The notes below the pieces were generated by a model that saw only the letters and a list, made by a program, of their open reading frames with translations, ran no database searches and was not told the origin of the DNA. Source: an uncultured Bacilli bacterium (GTDB lineage: Bacteria > Bacillota_I > Bacilli_A > RF39 > UBA660). From it: a stretch of DNA of 45,473 nt. The stretch covers positions 1 to 45,473 of the forward strand of contig CANRCX010000011.1 in assembly GCA_947629235.1 (NCBI GenBank), written 5' to 3'. The position numbers and the translations under genes were made by a program. Below are positions 1 through 7,408 of this stretch, one piece after another; positions within the stretch are counted from its first letter, which is position 1, and every line of letters begins with the position of its first letter.

Positions 1-92
1 GAGTAAAATTATTATACTAATAAATCAATGATTTGCAACTTCATCAATTTACTAATCAGTATTATACATGATATAATTTAATTGGTGATTAT

Positions 93-1274
93 ATGTATAA
101 TATAAATTATGAAGATATTTGTAAAGATACTAAAATATCAATTTCTTTAACTAAAAATTGTAATCATGAAATAAATATAGAACCTGGACAAGGATCTTTT
201 ACAATTGGTGTTAAAGGAATAGATAAAGATGATGTAGATGTTTGGGTAGATAAGGATGATAAAATCAATTGGAATGCTTTTTATGATTGTGAAAAATATT
301 TCAAAGGTCCAATGCATGATTCAACTAAATGGCCAAGATTCTTTTATTATACTGGAAATGATATTGGTTTTATTGAATGGTCAAATAAAAGAAAAATTGA
401 AATTTTTAAATGGAAACCACAAAAAAATATGAATGTTGACTTTACTAATGCTAATATTTATCAATTAGGTATTGATTCTAATTATAAATTAAATTTATCT
501 TTTGGAAAAAATATTAATCATTTAGATTTATATGGTAATCCTAATAATTATATAGTAGATAATTGTTTAAAAACTCCATCATTAGGATTTCATTTTAATA
601 AATATATAGATAATCAATATGTATTACCAAAATATGATTGCTTTAAAGATGTAGAAAATTTATTAATAGAATCTAGTCCAAATGGAGTTGCATTTGATTG
701 TAATAGTTTACTTCAATTTCCAAATTTAAAATTATTACATTTAGTTGGAAATATGACAAATCTTCAAGCATTAAAAAAATTAAAACATTTAAATAATTTA
801 GGTTTATGGAATATAGAAGATTTATCAAATTTTCCTTCACTAGATAATTGGAAAGAATTAAATAATTTTGTAGCGTCAAATATAGATGAAAATGTAGGAA
901 AAAGATTAAAAGAAGAAGCTAAAATTTTAAAAAAAGAAAGAAAATTTGAATTTATTTCAATTACTAAATTAAGAAATAAATTATGGTTTGAAAATGAATT
1001 TAATCTTCCATTTTCTAATTGGGATTCTAAAATAGAAAAGAAAGCTACATCAATTTATAAAAAATATTTAAAAGAAATAACTACTGCGAATACGAAAAAT
1101 GATATAAAGAATATAGTAATTAATTATACAAATTGCTTTAATAAATTAAATGATATTGAAACTATTGAAAGAGATGATATTTATAAAAGTTTATGTATGT
1201 TAATGAAAAACTCTTCAATATTTATTGAAGAAGATGTTTGGTTAAAATGGTTTAATGAAATAAGAGATTTTTAA
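93..1274 (+). CDS. Unrecognised 393-aa protein with weak leucine-rich repeat region
   Basis: I do not recognise this protein and assign no function. There is no signal peptide and no membrane segment, so it is probably cytoplasmic. The first ~170 residues are rich in Trp, Asp and aromatic residues. Residues ~185-265 have a leucine-rich, LRR-like rhythm (LLIESS, LKLLHLVGN, LNNLGLWN, LSNFPSL). The last ~120 residues are charged and probably helical. The start fits GGTGAT eight bases upstream. A possible -10 (TATAAT at 72-77) lies very close to the ATG, so the promoter is uncertain. It is monocistronic and followed by a terminator. LRR-like immunity or partner-binding proteins are one possibility, but that is inference only. 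Confidence 0.75.
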   Translation: MYNINYEDICKDTKISISLTKNCNHEINIEPGQGSFTIGVKGIDKDDVDVWVDKDDKINWNAFYDCEKYFKGPMHDSTKWPRFFYYTGNDIGFIEWSNKRKIEIFKWKPQKNMNVDFTNANIYQLGIDSNYKLNLSFGKNINHLDLYGNPNNYIVDNCLKTPSLGFHFNKYIDNQYVLPKYDCFKDVENLLIESSPNGVAFDCNSLLQFPNLKLLHLVGNMTNLQALKKLKHLNNLGLWNIEDLSNFPSLDNWKELNNFVASNIDENVGKRLKEEAKILKKERKFEFISITKLRNKLWFENEFNLPFSNWDSKIEKKATSIYKKYLKEITTANTKNDIKNIVINYTNCFNKLNDIETIERDDIYKSLCMLMKNSSIFIEEDVWLKWFNEIRDF

Positions 1275-1281
1275 TTAATAA

Positions 1282-1313
1282 AAAATAAGTTTAATTTTAA
1301 AACTTATTTTTTT
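1282..1313 (+). terminator. Rho-independent terminator of the 393-aa gene
   Basis: An 11-bp A/T stem (1282-1292 with 1300-1310), carrying the core AAGTTT/AAACTT, has a 7-base loop and runs into seven T residues. It begins eight bases after the TAA stop. Confidence 0.7.
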
Positions 1314-1393
1314 ATAACATAAAATTATGATTTAAAGCATAAATTAATACTTATATTATTATTTTAGTATATTTATTAATTAGAAATGTTATA

Positions 1394-1606
1394 TTATTTT
1401 TTATGAATTATGACTTCAATACCATGAAGTTTACATATTTTTAAAAACATTTCGAAACTAAATTTTACTTTTCCATATTCATATGCTTCAACTGTTTTAC
1501 GACTACGGTGAATAGTTTTAGCAAAGTCAGCTTGTGTAAGTTCAGTCCACTCACGAATTATTTTAATAATTTCTTGGGGCTCATAATTATTAGCCTTAAG
1601 TTGCAT
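1394..1606 (-). CDS. Small XRE-type helix-turn-helix regulator
   Basis: This 70-residue protein is almost entirely one HTH domain. The segment from ELTQADFAKTIHRS to RKTVEAYEYGK (residues ~22-49) has the classic pattern: helix 2, turn, recognition helix, then a Tyr/Gly turn. Such proteins bind DNA as dimers and usually repress their own promoter. The ATG at 1606 follows AGAGGTGA at good spacing. It is transcribed away from the 230-aa gene at 1766. An imperfect inverted repeat in the gap between them is a candidate operator. It resembles an antitoxin in size, but no toxin-like partner sits next to it in the same operon. The targets are unknown. Confidence 0.85.
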   Translation of the reverse strand: MQLKANNYEPQEIIKIIREWTELTQADFAKTIHRSRKTVEAYEYGKVKFSFEMFLKICKLHGIEVIIHKK

Positions 1607-1674
1607 AAAACTTCACCTCTATTCAAAAAACACTACTAACTAAATAATATATGAAATTTATTTTTATAGTTTAA

Positions 1675-1697
1675 AATTCCTAGTATAGATAGGATTT
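1675..1697. promoter_or_regulatory. Imperfect inverted repeat, candidate HTH operator
   Basis: AATTCCTA (1675-1682) and TAGGATTT (1690-1697) match as an inverted repeat with one mismatch and a 7-base spacer. It lies in the 159-base gap between the divergent HTH gene and the 230-aa gene, where an autoregulator would bind. The assignment rests on position and symmetry only. Confidence 0.3.
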
Positions 1698-1765
1698 CAT
1701 AATTATTGTTCCCAATAAAATAAATATTATTGATTTAAATTTTTAAAAAAGGAGAAAATATTAAT

Positions 1766-2458
1766 ATGACAAATAATAAATTAAAAAATTTATGTTTAAA
1801 AAATATTAAAAATTATGATCCTGATATATTAATTTTATTAGATACAAATTATATAAATGAATTAATATATAAAATTAATAATGTACTTAAAAAAAATCAA
1901 GATATTAATTTTATAATGGAAAAATTTTTAATTATTTTAAATTTAATCATTATTGAATTAAAAAATAAATTTATTAAATTAAATAATGACATATTTTTAG
2001 TATTAGAAAAAATTATTCCTATTAACGAATTTGAAATAATTGAACTATTATTTTCAAATATTGATATAAAAGATTGTAATGAATATAATTATTATTATAA
2101 AAAGAATGTTTATAAAATATTAATCAATAATTTTATTAGAAATATAAGTCAATTCCCACAAATAAAAAATTTACTTAAGAAAAGTAAAATTGAATATAAG
2201 CAAATAAATGATTATTCTTATGAAGAGTTAACTAAAATTATTAATTTATTATCAGATATTGTATTTTCTTCTTTAAATATAAATAATTCTATATTATTTA
2301 CTTATTTTGATTATGAAATATATAATAATATTGATAAAAATGATTTAAATAATACATTAATTAATAAAAATAAAATTATAAAATTAGAAAATAAAAGATT
2401 TAATGATTTATTAAAAGAATATCATAGTAAAAAAAAGTATTTGAAATATTTCAGATAA
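1766..2458 (+). CDS. Unrecognised Asn/Ile-rich 230-aa protein
   Basis: No family is recognised. The protein is extremely rich in Ile, Asn, Lys and Leu, reflecting the A+T-rich DNA. It looks all-helical, with a hydrophobic but not clearly membrane-spanning stretch at residues ~50-75 (KFLIILNLIIIELKNKF). There is no signal peptide and there are few cysteines. The ATG follows AAAAGGAG at 9 bases, a good ribosome site. It is divergent from the small HTH gene and could be its target. Its last codons form half of a terminator stem shared with the convergent sirtuin gene. Codon use is more extreme than in housekeeping genes nearby, so it may be a fast-evolving or acquired gene. Confidence 0.7.
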   Translation: MTNNKLKNLCLKNIKNYDPDILILLDTNYINELIYKINNVLKKNQDINFIMEKFLIILNLIIIELKNKFIKLNNDIFLVLEKIIPINEFEIIELLFSNIDIKDCNEYNYYYKKNVYKILINNFIRNISQFPQIKNLLKKSKIEYKQINDYSYEELTKIINLLSDIVFSSLNINNSILFTYFDYEIYNNIDKNDLNNTLINKNKIIKLENKRFNDLLKEYHSKKKYLKYFR

Positions 2459-2486
2459 TTATTTTAACTTTTCAAATACTTTTTTT
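2430..2486. terminator. Bidirectional terminator inside two convergent coding ends
   Basis: A perfect 17-bp stem (2430-2446 with 2470-2486, core AAGTATTTGAAA) encloses a 23-base loop holding both stop codons. Each arm starts with seven A and ends with seven T, so it can terminate transcripts from both sides. Both arms are coding: they specify KKKYLK near the end of the upstream protein and the C-terminal KVFEK segment of the sirtuin. Confidence 0.75.
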
Positions 2487-3175
2487 ATATTATCATGAAT
2501 TACTAAATTTGCTTTATAATCATATGGTGTTTCACTATTATTAATAATTACAAAATTTTTACCTTTAAATAAATTTAACATTTGATTAGCAGGATATACA
2601 AGTAATGAAGAACCTGCCACTATTAACAAGTCTGCATTACTTATTGATTTAACTGCATTATTCATTGTATCTTCATTTAACATTTCACCATAAAGTACAA
2701 CATTTGGTTTAATATATCCACCACAACTACATTTTGGTATTCCACTACTATTAAATATGTATTCTGCTGAATAACTCTTTTTACATTTTAAGCAATAATT
2801 TTCATATACACTACCATGTAATTCATATACATTTTTAATTCCTGATAATTTATGTAGTCCATCTATATTTTGAGTTATAACTGCTTTTAATTTTCCTTTG
2901 TCTTCTAACTTTTTTAAGTATTTATGAAGTGTACTTGGTTTTGCTCCTAGTGGATTCATATATGTTCTATAAAATTCATAAAAATCAATAGGACTATAAT
3001 AAAACATATTACTACTAAGCATTTCTTCTGCATTATATTTAGTCTTCATATTATAAATTCCATCTTTACTTCTAAAATCTTTTATACCACAATCTGTAGA
3101 TGTACCTGCCCCATCAAAAAATACTATATTATTAGATTCATCAATCATTTTTTGTAATTCAGATATTTTATTCAT
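2459..3175 (-). CDS. SIR2-family NAD-dependent protein deacylase (sirtuin)
   Basis: Sirtuins remove acyl groups from lysines, consuming NAD+ and giving nicotinamide and O-acyl-ADP-ribose. The family motifs are in order: the NAD loop GAGTSTDCGIKDFRS (residues ~22-36), TQNIDGLH with the NAD-binding Gln-Asn-Ile-Asp, the catalytic His in ELHGS, a zinc-binding CLKC...CSCGG ribbon, then GSSLLVYPA and INNSETPYD. The usual FTGAGIS is FFDGAGTS here. I start at the ATG at 3175, because AGAGAGTGA lies just upstream and the GTG at 3184 overlaps that site. The length (238 aa) is normal for bacterial CobB/SrtN-type enzymes. It is a single gene, convergent with and abutting its neighbour. Substrates cannot be told from sequence. 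Confidence 0.92.
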   Translation of the reverse strand: MNKISELQKMIDESNNIVFFDGAGTSTDCGIKDFRSKDGIYNMKTKYNAEEMLSSNMFYYSPIDFYEFYRTYMNPLGAKPSTLHKYLKKLEDKGKLKAVITQNIDGLHKLSGIKNVYELHGSVYENYCLKCKKSYSAEYIFNSSGIPKCSCGGYIKPNVVLYGEMLNEDTMNNAVKSISNADLLIVAGSSLLVYPANQMLNLFKGKNFVIINNSETPYDYKANLVIHDNIKKVFEKLK

Positions 3176-3265
3176 ATTAATCACTCTCTATATACATTAT
3201 ATCATTAAACATTAAAAATTTAGTTATTTTACATATAAAAAATATTTACTTATTCATATTATATA

Positions 3266-3304
3266 TTGATAGCAACTATTGTTATCAAATATTTCACCTA
3301 TAAT
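3266..3304 (+). promoter_or_regulatory. Promoter with palindromic operator upstream of TasA-like gene
   Basis: TTGATAGCAA (3266-3275) and TTGTTATCAA (3279-3288) form a 10-bp inverted repeat with one G-T pair and a 3-base spacer. A TATAAT -10 box follows at 3299-3304. The repeat covers the place where the -35 should be, and no good -35 is visible, so this promoter probably needs or is blocked by a regulator. It lies 27 bases before the TasA-like start. Confidence 0.45.
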
Positions 3305-3330
3305 GAAGCAAACATTATGAAAGGAGAAAT

Positions 3331-3825
3331 ATGAAAAAAGGAAAAAATATTATAATTATTTTGTGCTTTGTATCAATACTAATAATGTCAGTAGGTTACT
3401 CTACTTTTGCAACTGAAATTAAAATAGATGGTAATGCAGAAATCACTGGAGTATGGGATGTTAAAGTTTCTAATGTAGAAATTGAAAGTAAAAGTGATAC
3501 AGCAAGTAGTAATACTCCTATTTTCACAGATGATACTATAACATTTGATGCTAAATTAAATAAACCAGGGGACTATATAAAATATAAAATAACAGTTAAA
3601 AATGCAGGGACTATTGATGCTATTTTAAGTAATGTATTATGTATTTCAGATGACGAAAATGGTTCTAGTCAAATATTATATGAAACTACTAATTTAAAAA
3701 GTGAATTATTATCAGGAAATACAACTACATTTAATATAACAATTACATATGATAAAAATACATCTAGTATGCCAGATATAAAAACTAAAAAATATACTGG
3801 GATAATTGAATATGAGCAAATGTAA
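3331..3825 (+). CDS. TasA/camelysin-like secreted fibre protein
   Basis: This is a 164-aa exported protein. The N-terminus is a SipW-type signal: a hydrophobic run at residues ~7-22, then GYSTFATEIKIDGNAEI, the diagnostic region of TasA, CalY and camelysin-like proteins. Cleavage is expected after FA (residue ~27). The rest is a beta-rich domain with the family pattern KITVKNAGTIDAIL and LLSGNTTTFNITITYD. Such proteins assemble into extracellular fibres or surface layers in Bacilli. The gene is followed by a SipW-like peptidase and a DUF5305 protein, which strongly supports the role. AAAGGAG precedes the ATG. Family membership is firm, but fibre formation is inferred. Confidence 0.85.
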   Translation: MKKGKNIIIILCFVSILIMSVGYSTFATEIKIDGNAEITGVWDVKVSNVEIESKSDTASSNTPIFTDDTITFDAKLNKPGDYIKYKITVKNAGTIDAILSNVLCISDDENGSSQILYETTNLKSELLSGNTTTFNITITYDKNTSSMPDIKTKKYTGIIEYEQM

Positions 3826-4080
3826 ACTAAAAATATATTTTAAATATATAAAATCAACAACTAATAAAGAAAAAGTATATAATTCATTTTCACAATATAA
3901 TTTACTTTAATATATATTATAAAAGTTAAGAATAAAGGTATTATAATTTTAACATTTTTATATTTAATTTTAACTATTATATTACTTTGTTATAACTCTA
4001 AAATTTATACTAATATTATAAATCCTATATTTTTTACATTAATATCAATTTATTTAATTTATTATAATAAAAATAATTAT

Positions 4081-5043
4081 TTGTATAGTAATGATAAAAA
4101 ATATTTATTCTTTACAATAATAATTTCTATCATATCATCAATTATATATTTCTATTTAGGATTTATATTTGGATTTAATAATAATCCATTTAGTCATAAA
4201 TTATATAAAATAATATTAAATATATTAATTTATATAATACCAGTTATAGGTATAGAATTAATTAGATTTACTACTATAAATAAAAATAGATATAATAAAC
4301 AAATTATAATTTTTATAACAATATTATTAACACTACTTGAAATAAAATATAATTTATTTATCAATAGTAATTTAAGATTAATATATAAATATATATGTTC
4401 TAATATAATACCTTTAATATTTAAAAATGTGTTATATACTTATATAGATAAAATATCATTTTATCCACTTTCTTTATTATTTAGTATTGTTGATAACATT
4501 TTAATTTTATTATTACCTATATTACCTAATTTAAATTGGTTTATAAATGGTAGTACAAATATTATAAAATATTCTATTATTTATGGATTATTTAATTTTA
4601 AATATGATAATAAAACTATAATAAAAATTAAATCATTTTTTAAATTAAAATATATTTTAAAATTATTATTAATAATTTTGTTTGTTTGCTTTATAGCTGG
4701 AATATTCAAATATAAAATAATTGCTATTTTATCAAATAGTATGGATCCCATATTTAATAAAGGTGATATTGTAATATATAAAAAATTAAATGATAATGAA
4801 TTAAATAATTTAAATATTAATTCAATAATTGTATACAATGTAGATGATAGATTAATTGTTCACAGAATTGTTAAAAAAATTAAATCAAATAATAATATAG
4901 AATATATAACTAAGGGAGATGCTAATAATACAGCAGATTATAAAAAAGTATCTACTATGCAAATTAAAGGACAATATATATTTCATATTAAATATTTAGG
5001 TTATCCATCTATCTTATTAAATAAATTTTTTAATTATAATTAA
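4081..5043 (+). CDS. SipW-type signal peptidase I with long membrane N-terminus
   Basis: The C-terminal ~115 residues are an ER/archaeal-type signal peptidase. They hold SNSMDPIFNKGDIV with the nucleophile Ser220, VHRIV with general base His261 in place of lysine, and TKGDANNTAD with Asp280 and Asp286. The N-terminal ~200 residues hold about six hydrophobic segments, whereas usual SipW (~190 aa) has one or two. The listed start is a TTG without a ribosome site. The frame is open and hydrophobic back to 3901 with no ATG, GTG or TTG, so the true start is unclear. A short ATG frame at 3812-3910 overlaps the TasA stop and could be the lost 5' end after a frameshift. It probably processes the preceding TasA-like protein. 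Confidence 0.8.
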   Translation: MYSNDKKYLFFTIIISIISSIIYFYLGFIFGFNNNPFSHKLYKIILNILIYIIPVIGIELIRFTTINKNRYNKQIIIFITILLTLLEIKYNLFINSNLRLIYKYICSNIIPLIFKNVLYTYIDKISFYPLSLLFSIVDNILILLLPILPNLNWFINGSTNIIKYSIIYGLFNFKYDNKTIIKIKSFFKLKYILKLLLIILFVCFIAGIFKYKIIAILSNSMDPIFNKGDIVIYKKLNDNELNNLNINSIIVYNVDDRLIVHRIVKKIKSNNNIEYITKGDANNTADYKKVSTMQIKGQYIFHIKYLGYPSILLNKFFNYN

Positions 5044-5052
5044 GTGAGTGCT

Positions 5053-6012
5053 ATGAAAAAAAATAATTTAAATAAAATAATGTTATTATTAAGTATATTA
5101 TTTTTCATAATTGGTACTTATTTAATAATAGTAAATATTATTAATAATGGTAGTAATACAAATTATAAAATAATAAGAAATAGTGATTTTAAAATATATT
5201 TAAAAGATAATAAGTTTTATGAAAATAATATTCTTAATATAAATAATAAATATGACTATTATGCTAGTAAATCAATAGATAAAATTAAAATAAATTTTAA
5301 TTATAAATTTAATTCAAATAAAACAATTAATATAAAATATAAATATAATATTACTTCACAAATAGTTAGTAATATTGATAATGAAGATAAATTAATATGG
5401 AATAAAAATTATAATTTAAAAGAAGCAAAAGAATATGAAATTAATTCAAATACGTTTAATATAAATGATAGTATAGATATAGATTATAATTATTATAATT
5501 TGTATGCAAAAGAATATGATGAAGAATATAGAATTAAAACTAATCAAATATTAAAAATATATTTAAATGTTACATTTAAAACTAATTTAAATAATAAAGA
5601 ATATAGTGATTGTATAGAAATTGATATACCACTTACAAATACATATACAAGTATAACTAATAATTATGAAAAAAATACTATTTATAAAATTGAAAAAGAT
5701 AATAATTATATAAACTATATTATTGGTAGTAGTTTTATATTAATAAGTATTTTAATTATATTTGTAATACTTTTAAAGAAAGAAAATAAATCTAATAAAA
5801 ATATTAATTTAAAAAAATATAAAGATATTATAATTATAGTAAAGAATAAACCTAATATAGATAATTTAAATTATTTATTTGTTGAATCATTTGATAATTT
5901 AATAGAATTAGCTATAATTAATAATACTAAAATAATTTTATATAAAAATAAGAAAGAAACTAATTTCTATATTATATTAAATAACTATGTATATATTTAT
6001 ACTAGTTCATAG
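5053..6012 (+). CDS. DUF5305-like membrane protein of the TasA/SipW locus
   Basis: The 319-aa protein has an N-terminal membrane helix (residues ~10-30) and a second one at ~222-245. A ~180-residue extracytoplasmic domain lies between them, with a short cytoplasmic tail. The domain follows the DUF5305 pattern: IYLKDNKFYE, a repeated beta-rich Tyr/Lys region, IWNKNYNLKEA, and SIDIDYNYYN with the conserved Asp-Tyr...Tyr-Asn. DUF5305 genes commonly sit beside SipW-type peptidases, as here. The ATG at 5053 is preferred over the GTG at 5044, which overlaps the weak ribosome site. The function is unknown; a role in anchoring or assembling the secreted protein is inference. Confidence 0.7.
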   Translation: MKKNNLNKIMLLLSILFFIIGTYLIIVNIINNGSNTNYKIIRNSDFKIYLKDNKFYENNILNINNKYDYYASKSIDKIKINFNYKFNSNKTINIKYKYNITSQIVSNIDNEDKLIWNKNYNLKEAKEYEINSNTFNINDSIDIDYNYYNLYAKEYDEEYRIKTNQILKIYLNVTFKTNLNNKEYSDCIEIDIPLTNTYTSITNNYEKNTIYKIEKDNNYINYIIGSSFILISILIIFVILLKKENKSNKNINLKKYKDIIIIVKNKPNIDNLNYLFVESFDNLIELAIINNTKIILYKNKKETNFYIILNNYVYIYTSS

Positions 6013-6030
6013 AAATTAGTTTTTCTTTAT
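5957..6030 (+). terminator. Long-loop terminator ending the TasA-SipW locus
   Basis: AAACTAATTTC (5957-5967, inside the coding sequence) pairs perfectly with GAAATTAGTTT (6012-6022, starting at the stop codon). A 44-base loop separates them, and a T-rich run TTTTCTTTAT follows. The long loop makes it weaker than a standard terminator. Confidence 0.45.
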
Positions 6031-6075
6031 ATAATAATTTGTCATAAATGCCCATTATTCTGTCATTAAATGTTA

Positions 6076-6104
6076 TTGATTTATTTTTAAACTTATCATA
6101 TAAT
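6076..6104 (+). promoter_or_regulatory. Sigma-A promoter for MBL hydrolase and glycosylase
   Basis: TTGATT (6076-6081) and TATAAT (6099-6104) are separated by 17 bases. The start codon of the MBL gene is 46 bases downstream. The DNA-glycosylase gene follows 7 bases after that gene, so both probably share this promoter. Confidence 0.65.
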
Positions 6105-6149
6105 AAACGTTAATAAGGAAAATATGCTTATGATGAAAGAAGGTTGATT

Positions 6150-6779
6150 ATGAAAGATAAAATAGAAGTAAATTTACAAAGTAGTATTAGAATTAAAGAT
6201 AAGAATACCATTTATTTTGATCCTTTTAAAATTAGTGATGAAAGACACGATGCTGATATGATATTAATTACACATGATCATTTTGATCACTTAGATATTG
6301 ATTCTATTAATAATTTAATACATGATGAAACACTAGTAGTTGTACCAAATAGTATTATGGGTGAATGTATAGATAAAGGTATTCCTGCTAATCAATTAGT
6401 AAGTGTAATTCCAAATAAAAAATATAATATTTTAGGTTATTTAATTGATACAATACCAAGTTATAATATAAATAAAAAATTTCATCCAAAAGATAAAAAT
6501 TATGTTGGATATATAATTACAATTAATGATGAAAAGATATATGTATCTGGAGATACTGATATGACAAGTGAAAACAAAAATGTTAAATGTGATATTGCAC
6601 TTGTACCTATTGGTGGAACTTATACAATGGATTATACGGAAGCAGCTGAGTTAATTAATACAATTAAACCTAAAACTGTAATTCCAACTCACTATAAAAC
6701 TATTGTTGGAAGTGATGAAGATGCTAAAAAATTTAGTGAATTACTTGATAAAAATATTGAATGTATAATTAAATATTAA
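6150..6779 (+). CDS. UlaG-like metallo-beta-lactamase-fold hydrolase
   Basis: This 209-aa cytoplasmic protein has the metal-ligand set of the UlaG/MBL family. It carries THDHFDHLD with His42, His44, Asp46 and His47, SGDTD with Asp135, and the late His181 in PTHY. MBL-fold enzymes hydrolyse phosphodiester, lactone or thioester bonds using two metals. The substrate here cannot be told. The ATG at 6150 sits correctly behind AGAAGGTTGAT; the TTG two codons earlier lies in that site. It is cotranscribed with the DNA glycosylase downstream (7-base gap). A nucleic-acid role is possible from that context but not shown. Confidence 0.85.
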   Translation: MKDKIEVNLQSSIRIKDKNTIYFDPFKISDERHDADMILITHDHFDHLDIDSINNLIHDETLVVVPNSIMGECIDKGIPANQLVSVIPNKKYNILGYLIDTIPSYNINKKFHPKDKNYVGYIITINDEKIYVSGDTDMTSENKNVKCDIALVPIGGTYTMDYTEAAELINTIKPKTVIPTHYKTIVGSDEDAKKFSELLDKNIECIIKY

Positions 6780-6786
6780 GGATATT

Positions 6787-7281
6787 ATGAAAGTTATACA
6801 TACATTAGATCCAATATATGATAAAGATTCAAAAATATTAATTCTTGGTAGTATGCCATCTGTTAAATCTCGTGAAATAGGATTTTATTATGCTCATCCA
6901 AGAAATAGATTTTGGAGTGTCCTTAAAAAAATTTATAATGAAAATAATTTAGAAACAATAGATGATAAAATTAACTTTTTACATTCACATCATATAGCTT
7001 TATTTGATGTACTTGAAAGTTGTGATATTAATTCTTCTAAAGATTCATCAATTAAAAATATAGTTGTTAATGATTTATCACAAATACTTAATAATTCACA
7101 AATTAAAGTAATTTTTACTACAGGTAAAACAGCATACAATTTATATAATAAATATACTTATCCAAAAACTAATATTAAAGCAATTTACTTACCTAGTACT
7201 AGTCCTGCTAATAGCCCAAAAGGTATAGATGAATTATTAGAAAAAGAATATAGTAAGATAAAGGAATATACAGATTTATAA
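6787..7281 (+). CDS. Hypoxanthine/uracil DNA glycosylase (UDG family 6-like)
   Basis: The 164-aa protein matches the small DNA-deoxyinosine glycosylases of the UDG superfamily. Motif 1 is LGSMPS (residues 20-25) with GFYYAHPRNRFW (32-43), the hallmark of this family. Motif 2 is LPSTSPAN (~135-142). These enzymes excise deaminated bases (hypoxanthine from dI, sometimes uracil) and leave an abasic site for base-excision repair. The family usually has Asn40-type chemistry rather than the GQDPY of Ung. It follows the MBL gene closely, and its last 21 bases form part of a terminator. A radical SAM repair pair follows downstream, so this looks like a repair neighbourhood. Confidence 0.88.
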   Translation: MKVIHTLDPIYDKDSKILILGSMPSVKSREIGFYYAHPRNRFWSVLKKIYNENNLETIDDKINFLHSHHIALFDVLESCDINSSKDSSIKNIVVNDLSQILNNSQIKVIFTTGKTAYNLYNKYTYPKTNIKAIYLPSTSPANSPKGIDELLEKEYSKIKEYTDL

Positions 7282-7292
7282 TTCCTTTTTTA
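7261..7292 (+). terminator. Terminator overlapping the glycosylase stop
   Basis: AAGGAAT (7261-7267) pairs with ATTCCTT (7281-7287), with an inner TATA/TATA extension and then a run of T. Part of the stem is coding sequence of the glycosylase. Confidence 0.6.
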
Positions 7293-7303
7293 TATTTATT
7301 TAA

Positions 7304-7325
7304 ATTGTTAATAAGTTGTGAAAAT
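7304..7325 (+). repeat. Copy 1 of a 22-base intergenic motif
   Basis: This 22-base block (ATTGTTAATAA, one variable base, then TTGTGAAAAT) recurs at 19202-19223 with one difference. Here it lies 39 bases upstream of the -35 box of the radical SAM gene. It contains tandem TTGTTAA/TTGTGAA half-sites, somewhat like Rex or other redox-repressor half-sites, but as a direct rather than an inverted repeat. Confidence 0.35.
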
Positions 7326-7363
7326 AACTAACAAAAATTTCCATCAATTTATGCAAACAAATG

Positions 7364-7392
7364 TTTACATTTATGATTTGTTTTGCTATAAT
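7364..7392 (+). promoter_or_regulatory. Extended -10 sigma-A promoter of the radical SAM operon
   Basis: TTTACA (7364-7369), a 17-base spacer ending in TGC, and TATAAT (7387-7392) form a near-consensus extended -10 promoter. It directs transcription of the radical SAM, DUF4130 and chaperonin-like genes. It also shows that translation cannot start at the upstream ATG at 7361. Confidence 0.75.
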
Positions 7393-7408
7393 TATTTTGG
7401 TGATAAAA

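Noticed and set aside
1394-2458. Toxin-antitoxin pair (HTH gene plus the 230-aa gene)
   Set aside because: The genes are divergent, the 230-aa protein has no toxin motif, and there is no overlap or coupling. An operator link is possible but not a TA system.
3176-3184. GTG start three codons upstream in the sirtuin gene
   Set aside because: The GTG is part of the AGAGAGTGA ribosome site that serves the ATG at 3175.
3812-3910. Small separate gene of 32 codons between the TasA-like gene and sipW
   Set aside because: No family and only a weak ribosome site. It is better explained as the frameshifted 5' end of sipW, and is reported that way.
7361-7408. Longer N-terminus of the radical SAM protein from an ATG at 7361
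   Set aside because: This stretch contains the -35 and -10 boxes (7364-7392), and the ATG at 7409 has a ribosome site, so it is not translated.
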